Part shown: positions 1-12,249 of the stretch, in pieces
Layout of the letters: every line of letters begins with the position of its first letter
Position numbering within the stretch: the stretch's first letter is position 1
Source of the DNA: Phaeoceros laevis
Taxonomy: Eukaryota; Anthocerotophyta; Anthocerotopsida; Notothyladales
DNA length: 64,000 nt
Reading direction: 5' to 3'
NCBI GenBank assembly: GCA_049999765.1
Contig: JBNGIQ010009123.1
Coordinates: 104,453-168,452, forward strand
Notes under the pieces: model-generated
Database searches by the model: none
Told to the model about the DNA's origin: nothing
Seen by the model: the letters and a program-made list of their open reading frames with translations, nothing else
Position numbers and translations under genes: made by a program

Positions 1-48
1 GACTGTGTTGTCTCTCTTTAGAACCTTCTTGTTTGATTTGACATGTAG

Positions 49-162
49 ATCAATGAGGAGGGTGTCAAGCGCAACTTCTTCGGGGGAGACAAACTTCCAC
101 TTTGGCATGAGGAGATAGCACCACTGGAAACTCTCTCTAAAGTTGTTCCTATGCAAGGTTAA
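49..162 (+). CDS. Terminal exon of an unidentified gene (partial)
   Basis: After an acceptor ending in TGTAG at 48, 37 codons stay open to a TAA at 160-162. The peptide is acidic and hydrophobic and ends in VVPMQG; it contains the string FFGGDKLPLWHEE. The upstream part of the gene lies outside the window. I do not recognise the family. The acceptor, the uninterrupted frame and protein-like composition support a real last exon, but 114 bases is short evidence. The following 500 bases would be its 3' UTR. Confidence 0.4.
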   Translation: MNEEGVKRNFFGGDKLPLWHEEIAPLETLSKVVPMQG

Positions 163-698
163 TTGCTACCTCGCAGGACCTGGGGTTTCCTGCATGCATT
201 GCTCACTGTTCAAAACATGTGCACGTTCAATTCACCTCTCGTTAGGAACTGTGGAAGACAGACTGATTTTCGCATGCTTCCCGATCCCAATTCGCTAGAA
301 GGAACTTGGAAGGAACTTCATCGTCAAGGAACAAGCAACTCTCGTGAAGGATTAATTGTTGTAGGCTCTGAACCACGTCATCGGTAGCCTATCATGGTAA
401 GTTCATGGCCAAAACCCTCCTGTATGGATTGGCAGCAGGGGTGAGCGCGTTTCCACGTAGAGTGCTCACACGTACGTGGAAACTTAATCCCCTTCCCTAC
501 CAGTACAGGTGCTGCAGTCGGAAATTAGCACCGCAAAGCCTCCCCCGGATGTTAAGCAATAGACACGCACACATAGTACACTCGAGTCTAGAGTGGTTCC
601 TGTTTATCTGGCCCTGTTTGGGGGTCAAGGTACATGGTTCCAAGGTGGGTGGTTGGACGTCTTTAGTACAGTATGTCCTTCGCCACAAAGAGATGTTG
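163..698. other. Intergenic, convergent 3' ends
   Basis: This stretch lies between the stop of the + gene at 162 and the stop of the PPR gene on the other strand at 699. Only short, unconvincing reading frames are present. It contains no recognisable DYW-domain coding on the minus strand, so the PPR gene is not simply interrupted by one frameshift here. Confidence 0.5.
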
Positions 699-3542
699 TC
701 AGAACTTGTGTAGAAGTATACGATGCTTTCGGCCCCCCACCGAAAACACATGTGCAACTCCACTCATGTCCATCCACCAGCTATGTCCAGGTTGTTTCCA
801 CCCGCAAAACTCCACTCTCATTTCATGGATCTCCTTTGCCTCCTCCCCCATGCCAGCTGCCGAATATATGTTTGACATCAACACATATGCAGCAACATCC
901 TGTTTATCGAGCCTCACCGCAGATTCAAATGCCTGTCTGCCAAGCTCCACATCCTTCCACTTCTGGCACGAACCCAGAACAGATTTCCACATCGCACTGT
1001 GAGGTTGGCACGGAAGCCCCTTCACCATCTCCATCGCCTCGGCCAGGTGCCCTGCACGGCCAAGTAGATCAACCATGCAGGTGTAGTGTTCAATTGTCGC
1101 CTCGATCCCATGGTCTTTGCTCATAGCGTCGAAGTACATTTGGCCCTTGTCTACTAGACCCACGTGACTGCATACAGTGAGAACACCCAGAAACGTAATG
1201 CCATCAGGCTGTATGCCCTCTTGCTTCATCCTGTCAAATAAACGGAAGACAACTTCACTGTCTCCTTGATGGGCATATCCCGCAATCAACACACTCCACG
1301 ACACTGTGTCTTGTGTGGGTGATGCATCAAACACCTCCTGCGCATCTGCCATACTCCCGCATTTGGCATACATGTCAATCAGGCTACCCATGACACACAA
1401 ATGAACTTCTTCAAGGTGACATTCAAGAATCTGGGAGTGGATCTTTTTCCCCTTCTCCAGTCCTGCCACACAACCACAAGCATTGAGGGCACTAATATAT
1501 GTCTGGCCATCAGGTGTAACGCCTTCCTGTTGCATTCGGTCAAACAATTGTAAACCCTCCTCCCCCTTGTCCATCTGTGCATACCCTGATATCATAGCAG
1601 TCCAAGAAACAATGTCATGATGAGGCATCCTGTCAAACACACCCCTAGCATCCTCCACAAACCCACATTTTGCATACACGTCCACCAGCATGGTCCCCAC
1701 AAACAGATCCAGCTCGGAGTTTCTTGTCATAACTTCTGACTGGATGGCTCTGACTCTGTCCAGATCTGTTTTTGTCAAACCTGTGCTGACTCTTGGATTC
1801 CTTCCCTCCAATTCGGCTAGGATACTGTAAGCCTTGAGTACACTAACATATGTCCGGGCATCAGGTATGACTCCTTCCTGTTGCATCCGGGCAAATAGTT
1901 GCAAAGCCACTTCACCTTCGTCTGTCTGGGCGTACCCAATGATCATGGTGTTCCAAGTAACTACATTACGATAAGGCATCCTCTCAAATATACGTCTAGA
2001 ATCCTCCAAACCCCCACATTTCACATACACATCCACCAGCATGTTCCCTACAAACAAATCCGTCTCCAACCCTGCCTTCACAATATATGTGTGGATCACT
2101 CTCAAAGTCTCAAGGTGTCTTTCTTTCACGGCTTTGCCACCAGCTGTGTCCTTCTCAGCCAACTGTACCAGGCTACTGCAAGCCTTCAGTGCACCAACAT
2201 ATGTTCGGTCATTTGGTGCCACACCTTCCTGCAGCATTTGGGCAAAGAGTTCTAGCGCCTCCTCACCTTTGTCCATGTGGCTGTAACAAAAAATCATGGC
2301 AGTCCAGGAAACTACATCACGACGAGGGATAGCCTCGAAAACACGCCTGGCATCCTCCATACTCCCACATTTTGCATACACATCCACCAGCATGTTCCCC
2401 ACAAACTCGTTTGACTCAAACTTCCTTTTTACAATATCTGTGTGTATTGATCTGACAACTTCGAGGCATCGTTGTTTCTCAGGTTTACATTCACCCTCCC
2501 TCTTCTCTTCTAATTCCGCCAGGCTACTACAAGCCTTCAGCAAACTAACATATGTTCGGTCACTGGCTAACACACCTTCATGTTGCATCCGGGCAAATAG
2601 TTGCAACGCCTCGTCCCCCCTCCCTGTTACAGCGTATCCGAAAATCATAGCGTTCCAGCAGACCACATCACGAGCAGGCATTTTGTCAAACACATGTCTA
2701 GCATACCCCATGCTCCCACATTTTGCATACACATCAACTAGCATGGTCCCCACAAACATGTTGGTCTCAAGCTTTCCTCTGATGATTTCTGAGTGTATGC
2801 CTTTGACAGTATCCAGGTACTTTCTTCTCGCAGCTAGTTTGTCACCTTTGTTCCGCTCGTCCAATTCCATCAGGCTACTGCAAGCCTTGAGTACACTAAC
2901 ATATGTCCGGCCATTGGGTATCACGCCCTGCTTTTGCATCTGCAAAAACAATTCCCAAGACTCTTCACCCTTTTCCATCTGCGCGTACCCCAAGATCATG
3001 GCATTCCAAGAAGCCACATCCTTATGAGGCATCTTCTCAAAGACACTCCTTGCCTCCACCAGGCCCCTACATTTTGCGTACACATCCACCAGCATCGTGT
3101 TTATGTATAAATCTGAACCGAACCCCTTTGTGATTGCCTCAGCATGAACTTGTCGAGCGCTTTCCAGGTCCAGCAAGGTGCTGCATGCCTTCAACAAAGC
3201 AACAAACGTGTATGGGCTTGGTTTCACTTGATCCTTTTGCATTTCCTCGTACGCTCTGAGCGCCTGTCTACCTTGCCCACGTTTGGCATGTTGCAAAATC
3301 AGCGCAGTCCACGAATACTCATTTCGTGGTGATGCCCTCGACTTGACAGCGTTTCCAGGCCAGCATTCATGGGAAAACCGAGTGTTACATTCCAAGCTAC
3401 CTCTATCAGATGCAAGGGATAATGTTTTGCTTTCCACAGTTGTTATACCCCATGTTACGGAATTCCTGTCGTCTGTCCAAAGAGCCACCTTGGTACTCTT
3501 ACACATCCACCGTGGGGAATTTGGGTGCGCGCAGCTGGTCAT
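699..3542 (-). CDS. PLS-type PPR protein with E domains and WW-type PG box, no DYW
   Basis: This is an intronless frame of 947 codons from the first ATG (3542); the open frame runs slightly further upstream without another ATG. It is a pentatricopeptide repeat protein, a sequence-specific organelle RNA-binding protein usually needed for C-to-U editing. Repeats of the P-L-S kind fill the middle. Strings such as VDVYAKCGS, ARRVF, DVVSW and YVSVLKACSSL recur six times in units of roughly 110-130 residues, with charged inserts after each L repeat. The C-terminus has E/E2 motifs and a PG box reading QPGHSWWMD, the 'WW' version. It stops 20-odd residues later without the HxE...CxxC deaminase domain. 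It could work with a DYW protein supplied in trans, or be truncated. The near-identical repeats suggest recent internal duplication. Organelle targeting is expected but not obvious from the N-terminus. Confidence 0.9.
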   Translation of the reverse strand: MTSCAHPNSPRWMCKSTKVALWTDDRNSVTWGITTVESKTLSLASDRGSLECNTRFSHECWPGNAVKSRASPRNEYSWTALILQHAKRGQGRQALRAYEEMQKDQVKPSPYTFVALLKACSTLLDLESARQVHAEAITKGFGSDLYINTMLVDVYAKCRGLVEARSVFEKMPHKDVASWNAMILGYAQMEKGEESWELFLQMQKQGVIPNGRTYVSVLKACSSLMELDERNKGDKLAARRKYLDTVKGIHSEIIRGKLETNMFVGTMLVDVYAKCGSMGYARHVFDKMPARDVVCWNAMIFGYAVTGRGDEALQLFARMQHEGVLASDRTYVSLLKACSSLAELEEKREGECKPEKQRCLEVVRSIHTDIVKRKFESNEFVGNMLVDVYAKCGSMEDARRVFEAIPRRDVVSWTAMIFCYSHMDKGEEALELFAQMLQEGVAPNDRTYVGALKACSSLVQLAEKDTAGGKAVKERHLETLRVIHTYIVKAGLETDLFVGNMLVDVYVKCGGLEDSRRIFERMPYRNVVTWNTMIIGYAQTDEGEVALQLFARMQQEGVIPDARTYVSVLKAYSILAELEGRNPRVSTGLTKTDLDRVRAIQSEVMTRNSELDLFVGTMLVDVYAKCGFVEDARGVFDRMPHHDIVSWTAMISGYAQMDKGEEGLQLFDRMQQEGVTPDGQTYISALNACGCVAGLEKGKKIHSQILECHLEEVHLCVMGSLIDMYAKCGSMADAQEVFDASPTQDTVSWSVLIAGYAHQGDSEVVFRLFDRMKQEGIQPDGITFLGVLTVCSHVGLVDKGQMYFDAMSKDHGIEATIEHYTCMVDLLGRAGHLAEAMEMVKGLPCQPHSAMWKSVLGSCQKWKDVELGRQAFESAVRLDKQDVAAYVLMSNIYSAAGMGEEAKEIHEMRVEFCGWKQPGHSWWMDMSGVAHVFSVGGRKHRILLHKF

Positions 3543-3617
3543 CAGAGCAAATTGGGTCACCAAAACTTCGCAACACAAACATGGAGAGACACGAAAGTGA
3601 CAGTTTTACAACACCAT

Positions 3618-4022
3618 CTATTCTATGTTATCCCAAGGTATCATAATCCCACCATGCTGTAGGAACTTGAACATAATTTTGTCCAGTCTGTGCTCAGGAT
3701 GAGCAGCCACCACGTTGTTCTGTTCAATCGGTAGCAATTGCGAGCTCAGGACCTCTCCTCTGAGGTCTTCCTGCAATTCATTCCAGTCCAAATCTCTCCA
3801 ATGGTCGAAGAGTTGCAGAGGGTGCCCAGCCAGACCAGCCAGAACGGCTTTACTGTTCAATTTTGTGTCCATTGTGAACTGCCTGAGCTCCCGACGGTCA
3901 GTATCTCCCTCTCCTACTACAATAATAGTCCTGCCCTTGTCGGCCCCTTCATAAATTCTGGCTCGGCGAAGAGCCTCCTCGGTGGACCATGTCGTTAGGG
4001 ACGGGTCCCCGTAGTGCCGATT
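3618..4022 (-). CDS. Unrecognised coding-like frame
   Basis: On the minus strand 134 codons are open from just after a TAG at 4023-4025 to a stop at 3618. The first ATG is at 3872. The peptide looks protein-like (RTIIVVGEGDTDRRELRQF, then LAGLAGHPLQLFDHWRDL) and has a natural balance of charged and hydrophobic residues. It may be the last exon of a gene whose other exons lie between 4023 and 4840, where more short open stretches occur on this strand, but I could not join them in phase. It could also be a gene relic. No family recognised. Confidence 0.3.
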   Translation of the reverse strand, partial: NRHYGDPSLTTWSTEEALRRARIYEGADKGRTIIVVGEGDTDRRELRQFTMDTKLNSKAVLAGLAGHPLQLFDHWRDLDWNELQEDLRGEVLSSQLLPIEQNNVVAAHPEHRLDKIMFKFLQHGGIMIPWDNIE

Positions 4023-4840
4023 CTAGCCTACAGTAACGCCTGGCAGGCGCCACTGAGCTGGATGGAGACCCCGGAGGTAGGTTCGTTCCCTTGCATGTAA
4101 GGTGGCGAATTTCCTGAAGGTGCTGAAATCACGGCACCCCTCGGTAGAGGCAGTTTAGACAGGAGCAGGTCGCTCTCCACTGATAAGTCTCCAGTAAATA
4201 AGCCCTTAGAGCAAGACTTCGAAAGCATCGTTTAATAACATGACGCCTTTGAAGATATTGGCGCAGTTATGGGGTCTCAAGTTCGAAGACAAACCGGCCG
4301 GATCAGTTCATGGAGAGCTAACCCAGCTCATTGCATTGCAGGATATCTAGATATTATCTGCCGCTTTTTACTAGGCCATCTCCTCGATGTTGGTGACTCC
4401 CATTGGGTAAGACCATCCACACCTAGTTGCAGGACGCGATCCTTCGCATTTCGGTGACATCGTCCGGACTTCGGGCAAAATTTTCGCTACATGTATTGGC
4501 CATATCCTCCATCGCAATGCAACAGCTGCTGGCAGCATCGTTGAGTAATGCGTGGCTACTAGGTGCAGATGCAGATGCCCTCTCCGCTAGCACAAATGCT
4601 AGCAAGGAACGTCTCCAAGGTCTGAAATAGATTGTATTGTCTGGATGAAGGCTTGCTGTGCCTGAAGGCCATAATCATTCATCCAGCTGCAGATGCGATG
4701 CCCAGTGCTCAAGCAGTGGTCGTACATCCACATCATAACATCTTCGGGAAGCCACTGAACTTGAAGGAAATGCCTAGGATTCTGCTTTGCAATCGAGCGA
4801 ATCTTGGAAGGGTCTGAGGGCCCAGTCTCTTCAAAGGTTG

Positions 4841-7307
<2,467 letters not shown>

Positions 7308-7676
7308 ACTTCGTATGCCTCATAGTCGAAGAAGGCCAGTGTCCTGGTCTCTGTGTTTTGCCGGAATGGAGCTCAGTCCTAGCTTGCCTACTTCACAAAT
7401 GGCAAGAAGCTACAGGGTGGTGTCAGGACTGAAACGCAGCGTTCACAGGGGCGGGAACATGGTTGTTGAAAGCAGTTACCTGATTTTCGAAACCCTAGAC
7501 ACCAGCTTCGGTGTGGAGCAGGAAAACGTTTCACGTCTGGAAACCATGCGTCCAGGTGGGAGCACTGGGGAGGTGGCTTTGTCTTTGTCTGGCCTCACGT
7601 GAGCTGCGCCTGCCGAAAGTGGACTTCAAGCTGAGTGACAGGGATGCCATCACCCTGCGCATGACTGCAACCATAC
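7308..7676. promoter_or_regulatory. Shared divergent promoter region, TTLL9 / ARM gene
   Basis: About 370 bp separate the ATG of TTLL9 (7307, minus) from the predicted ATG of the armadillo-repeat gene (7677, plus). Both 5' UTRs and both promoters must lie here or inside the first introns. Short open frames exist on the plus strand but none is convincing. No specific binding site could be assigned by eye. Confidence 0.4.
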
Positions 7677-8923
7677 ATGGCCATGGATCCGGTACGTCAT
7701 CTGCTGAGCTCAAATTCCTGCCTTGTCAATCTTGCTGGTCGGAGGGAGCTCTTGAAAAGCCGTACGACACGAATGGTTGTGTTTCACAGGATCTGGAGTC
7801 CATGGAGCATGTCAAAATTGGGCTTGCCGAGCCCACCAAAGTTTTACTGGAGAGCAATCGGCTGATGCCTCTCCTCACCAAATTCAAGGTGTTGTCCAGA
7901 AAGCAGAGCAACCGCAAGGCTGTGGGTGAACCGTGCATTGCGTCGCTGCTCAGGCACCTGAACAGTGCTGTTTGCACGCCGCGGATAAGAGCCGAAGGTG
8001 CCAATGTTGTACTGAACATCTGTTACGAGAAGGAGAATGTTGAAACTGTTTTACGTTGCGGAGCTGCAGCCACGTTGGTGAAGCATTGCCCTTCCTCATA
8101 ACTTGCTTTGCTGCCAGATGTGATGGCCCTGTAGCTTGTGGTGAATTCGTGACCTACCGGCTGGTGCAGGTTGGCTGTTTAGGGTCACTAGACGAGGAGC
8201 TTCAGGCCAATGCAGCTGGGGCGTTGCAGAGCATCTGCTTCCAGCCTGAGGGCAGGAGGATGGTGCGGGAACTGGGAGCTATCCCACCACTTGTAGATCT
8301 ACTTTCATCTCCATCTTTGAATGTGAGCACCACATCCTGGCCCAGTCTACTTGAGTAGCAGGTACCCTATAGAGAGTGCGAGCAGCCTCTCACATGAGTT
8401 GCCTCCCAGGTCAAGGCTCGAGCTGTTGGGGCCTTGCACAATATGAGCTCGGATGTGGACTCCATTCGTATCATTCGAAAGAAAGGAGGAATCAAGCAAC
8501 TCATTAGGTTACTGCAGACCAACCAGGTCTGCATATCTGGCTCTGTTGCCGGAACACTGCAAAACGTATCCAGGGAGGTTGCAAGCCGTCTCATCATCCG
8601 AGAGAGCAATGCCATTCCTTCTCTTGTCAACCTGCTCAACAGCTCTGAGATCCAGACCCAGGTACGTATAACCTTAGGATATTGACGTATGAGAGGAACC
8701 TAACAAGTGCCTAGACAAATTAGCTCGAACATGGTCCATGTTCCGGGCATGGCAGGTGTGTGCAGCTGGAGCGCTCTTAAATGTGCTTGGGCCTGAGATG
8801 GCGGAGGACAGCACTAACGCTAAGCATGGGCAAAGCAAGCGTCAAGCTTTCGTGCGCACCATCACCTCAATGCTTATTGCCAGTATTGTTTATAACACAT
8901 GCTTCGCTAAGGATGCCAGTTGA
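7677..8923 (+). CDS. Armadillo-repeat protein, about 291 aa
   Basis: Five exons join in phase: 7677-7691 (MAMDP), 7790-8077, 8170-8322, 8410-8661 and 8756-8923. Splice sites are GT-AG. The product is almost entirely armadillo repeats: units with NVVLNICYEKENVETVLRCGA, ANAAGALQSICFQPEGRRMV, ARAVGALHNMSSDVDSIRII, VAGTLQNVSREVASRLIIRE, each followed by a (IP)xLVxLL helix. Such proteins are scaffolds for protein binding; the exact partner cannot be read from sequence. The head-to-head arrangement with TTLL9 makes a role in the sperm axoneme or basal body plausible, but that is inference. An alternative last exon may exist at 9056-9169, a 38-codon open stretch after a good acceptor (contains FGYKPGTKTEDYL). 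Confidence 0.8.
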
Positions 8924-9446
8924 GGCTGTACCTTCACAGTTAATCCATCTCACGAATTCCTCGGAACCAAGTCAAAAATGTTTTCCGACAATCTTTGCAG
9001 ACAACCCCCGGCTACAAAACTGAAACAACCTAACGCACTGTTCCTCCATTGGCAGGAGCAGTATCTGCGGTCGAAGTTCGGCTACAAACCCGGCACAAAA
9101 ACTGAAGACTATTTGCCTATCACTGAAAGGCAGCGTTTATCAGCCCAGCCTACTCCATACTTCCGGTGAAGAACAGTGTGCAGTTTGGCATGGTGACATC
9201 AAACTTCCATTTTTGTTGTATGCCAAGGTTACTTGCCAATGCAGTATGACGACAAAGACAGAGCGTTGGAACTTGGGACCAATCCAAATAGCTTTTCAAC
9301 GGATAGGAGAATCACATGTGATGACGGAAGAGAAAAAAAACTCAAATACTAAACCAATATGCAGCGGCTCTCTGGCAAAGTGTTTCCAAACTGTGATTTC
9401 TACCACACGTTGTGCTAAGCTATTCAAAATTTCTTACGTCAGTGTC
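8924..9446. other. Convergent 3' region of ARM gene and Rubisco activase
   Basis: The stretch lies between the ARM stop and the last Rubisco activase stop on the other strand. It holds the possible alternative ARM exon at 9056-9169 and a 133-codon plus-strand frame that overlaps the Rubisco activase exon and is its shadow. Nothing else is visible. Confidence 0.4.
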
Positions 9447-11718
9447 CTAACGACGACGTCCGGGAACAGAAAAATTTACGTTCGAGAAATCGTACTCGCA
9501 AGTGCCATCATCACTCTTAGCCGTTGGGTCGAAATTCTTGGCACCAGGGTCGGTGCATCCTTCCGGTGCTTTTACAGACCCGACTTGCTGAGCACCTTTT
9601 CCTGCAGCAGATAGGTCACCACAACGACGTCAGTTTCCAGCAGCCTAATTCGTTCGCTACCTCCCTATTACGACGATCCTAGCCATAGGTCACGGTTCCT
9701 CCATTTCAGCAATCCTGGTAACTAAAATTGCGTGGCTCAAGGTAGTTTCAATCCGTACCATAGAATGAGTCGGCCTGCTTGGGACGTCTTTTCTCATCCT
9801 TTCCTGCAACGAGACAAGGATCAGGAGTAAGCAAGGTGCGGTGCACACAGATGCTTCGTGGGTGCAAAAGCTCCAGGTTACCCGCAGGCGAATAGTGATC
9901 GGCTGAGAGACAAGTGCACTGGCTATTTTACTGCTTACCAAAGAAGCTTCCTTGAGAGATGGCATCCTTGTTGGCATCTCCGAAGTCTGCCTCCCTCAGA
10001 TATGTATCGGCAAGTTGTACTCTCTTCACATTTTCTTGCTCTTCAACCAACTTGAAGCCGTATTCAAGCAACTTTTCTAAGGTCATGGCGGGCTTTTTGA
10101 AGGTTGGAGGGCCGCCCTTGGCATTGACCAGCTTCTTGCCCAGGTTTTCAATCCCAGTGATTTCTATCCACCTCCTGACCTCATCGTCGTACACTCGGGC
10201 CCTCAAGGCACCGAAAAAGTCTGCCATGCACAAATGCAGAAGAAGTTAGCAAGCATCATGCACTGCCGTAATCCCAGAAAAGCCAGTAAACCTGGTCGGT
10301 AGTAGGATGATTATAGGCTCACCAATGGACTGTCCTGGGAATGTGTCCACAATCTTAATGACATCATCCTTCTGGACATTGTCATACTTGAAGATACCCA
10401 GACAGACACCAATCCGGTCGTCCCTTGTTGGTGCCCAGTAGAATTTTTCCATTCTTCCGTCTCGGATCAAAGGTGCATACAGTGTGGAGAAATCGTTTCC
10501 TGTCACGATGACGGGAACCCTGGGGATCTCCTCCTTGTTGTAGATACCTGGGAGCTGGACGTTGGTGGGGTTGTCAGCAATGTTCATGAGCGTGGCGTTC
10601 ACCATCTGGTTGTTCACAGTGTACTGAGTAGTTCCACCCATTCTTCCGGCACCAGCGTCAAGATCGTTGATGAACAGGGCACACATTTTCCCCTTCTTGA
10701 TAATATCAGCAGCCTCACGGTATCTCTGCCTGATGAGCTTAGCGGGCTCTCCAGCGTTTCCACTCTCCAATTCACCAGCACTCATGGTGATGGGGCTGCA
10801 ACACAAATGAGGCAATGTTACAAACTATGATGAGCCTGCTGCTTCTCATCAGAAAGGATGCCCAGGAAGAGGACAAAGCTTACTTGATGCCAAGCTTCGA
10901 CAACGCCAGCTCACACTGAAAAGACTTCCCTTGCCCTTTTCCTCCCCAAATACCGAGAATCAGCGGCACCTGGTAAGTACTTACAAAAGTGTGAGAACCG
11001 CAGCATCGAGAAGGCAGTACTAAATAGAAGTGCACCAGGACCATGTCGTCAATCCACCTTGATGTTTGGCAAGTTCATGAAGTTCTTGGCAATGTGAATG
11101 ACAAGCTTGTCCAAGAAGGCGGGGGCGATGTAGTAGCCATCCTTCATGTTGTCAAAGTTATACCTGAAGTAACCGGGGACGCTCGTGTCAGGATCTGTTC
11201 ACAGCCACAGAAGATATCTGCACTCCTTGGAAACACAGATCAAGCAACCCAAGCAGCTCTTGCTACTTACGTTCGCTGCGCAGTGCTAATGTACTCATAG
11301 CTGCTCAGGACGGCGTCCTGAGTGCCCTGTCCCTGGGCTCCCTGGAACAGAGCGTCAACCAGGCCCTTCCCCCTGGTGATATCTTGCTGGTCATCGGAGA
11401 TATCCTTTCCCAGGCCTGCCCACCTATCGACCTTACAGACCACTCGGCTCTTGCCAGCTGCCACGCCAAGTACCGCATTGGCTGAGTGCTTCTTCAGTCC
11501 GGCGCCGAGGAAGGCAGAGCTAGAGACGCTCTTGTTGGTCCCGGCCTGTGCAGAGTTGATAGCCACAGACTGCGGCAACCACAAGAGCAAGCGCACAAGT
11601 CATCAGTCCACAAGCATTTGCAAGCTGAGGGCAATCAATTACAGGGAGGGAGCAGCAGGGGAGGAGGCCAGACTTGGGCAACAGCCACAGCCTGGGAGGC
11701 AGCGACGGAGGAAGCCAT
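9447..11718 (-). CDS. RCA: Rubisco activase, chloroplast; long (redox) and short splice forms
   Basis: This AAA+ ATPase remodels inhibited Rubisco in the stroma. Exons in phase: 11718-11674, 11569-11271, 11163-11058, 10969-10884, 10795-10323, 10220-9939 and 9601-9447 (about 481 residues). The first two exons give a Ser/Ala-rich transit peptide (MASSVAASQ). Then follow [10 protein letters not shown], Walker A (GGKGQGKS), Walker B ([12 protein letters not shown]), [10 protein letters not shown] with sensor arginines, [15 protein letters not shown] and VKRVQLAD. The exon ending at 9939 has the donor G|GTAAGC. If it is spliced, the last exon adds a tail with two cysteines ([15 protein letters not shown]...DDGTCEYDF), like the thioredoxin-regulated alpha form of flowering plants. 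If the intron is retained, the frame ends at TAA 9928-9930 with GKQ, a 433-residue beta form. The long form carries 12 extra residues after the usual end at the YDF position. Confidence 0.97.
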
Positions 11719-12249
11719 GTTGCTCTCACTAGTCTCCGGCAGCGCGACTAGAGATATACAGAAAAGTGGGCCTGTGGGTATGACAGCGTCGCATCTCCTT
11801 GTTATTGAGGTCAGAGGTTCTGGACCTCGATGTCTGTGGCTTGCGGGCCTCACATTCATGTGCGGCCAGGACGGGATTGAGCTACACTATCTCACGGCTC
11901 ACGGCCAGCCACCTGGCAGCACACACCCGCGTGAACGCGTGAACGGTTTACACTTGTTTCGTATTACCCTATCCACACTCGTCATACGGCCAAACATTGG
12001 ATGAACTTGAGGATAAGTGCCCTGTCACGACTCACACGCAGTTATCACTTTAATCACGTATGTTACATACTGGACCGAGTAGTACGTTGCCGTTAAAAAG
12101 CATCCAGTAGCTATCCACCAGGTGGGGAGAGTTGAATGACAGAGTCGTGTGATTTACAGATGGATAAGGGTTTAACAAGACAAGCTAGAACATGGAGGTC
12201 GCTCAATCACTGGCATCCTCCCTCTACAGTTGCACCTTCAACCCAGGGA
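11719..12249. promoter_or_regulatory. Rubisco activase upstream region / HRD3A 3' flank
   Basis: This 530-bp gap holds the Rubisco activase promoter. A TATA-like TATATCTC (minus strand, about 11751-11760) sits some 35-40 bp before the start codon, which would make a short 5' UTR. No other convincing element or frame was seen. Confidence 0.35.

Noticed and set aside
9213-9614. 133-codon plus-strand frame near the Rubisco activase 3' end
   Set aside because: It runs antisense over the exon that encodes the two-cysteine tail and has no protein-like features.
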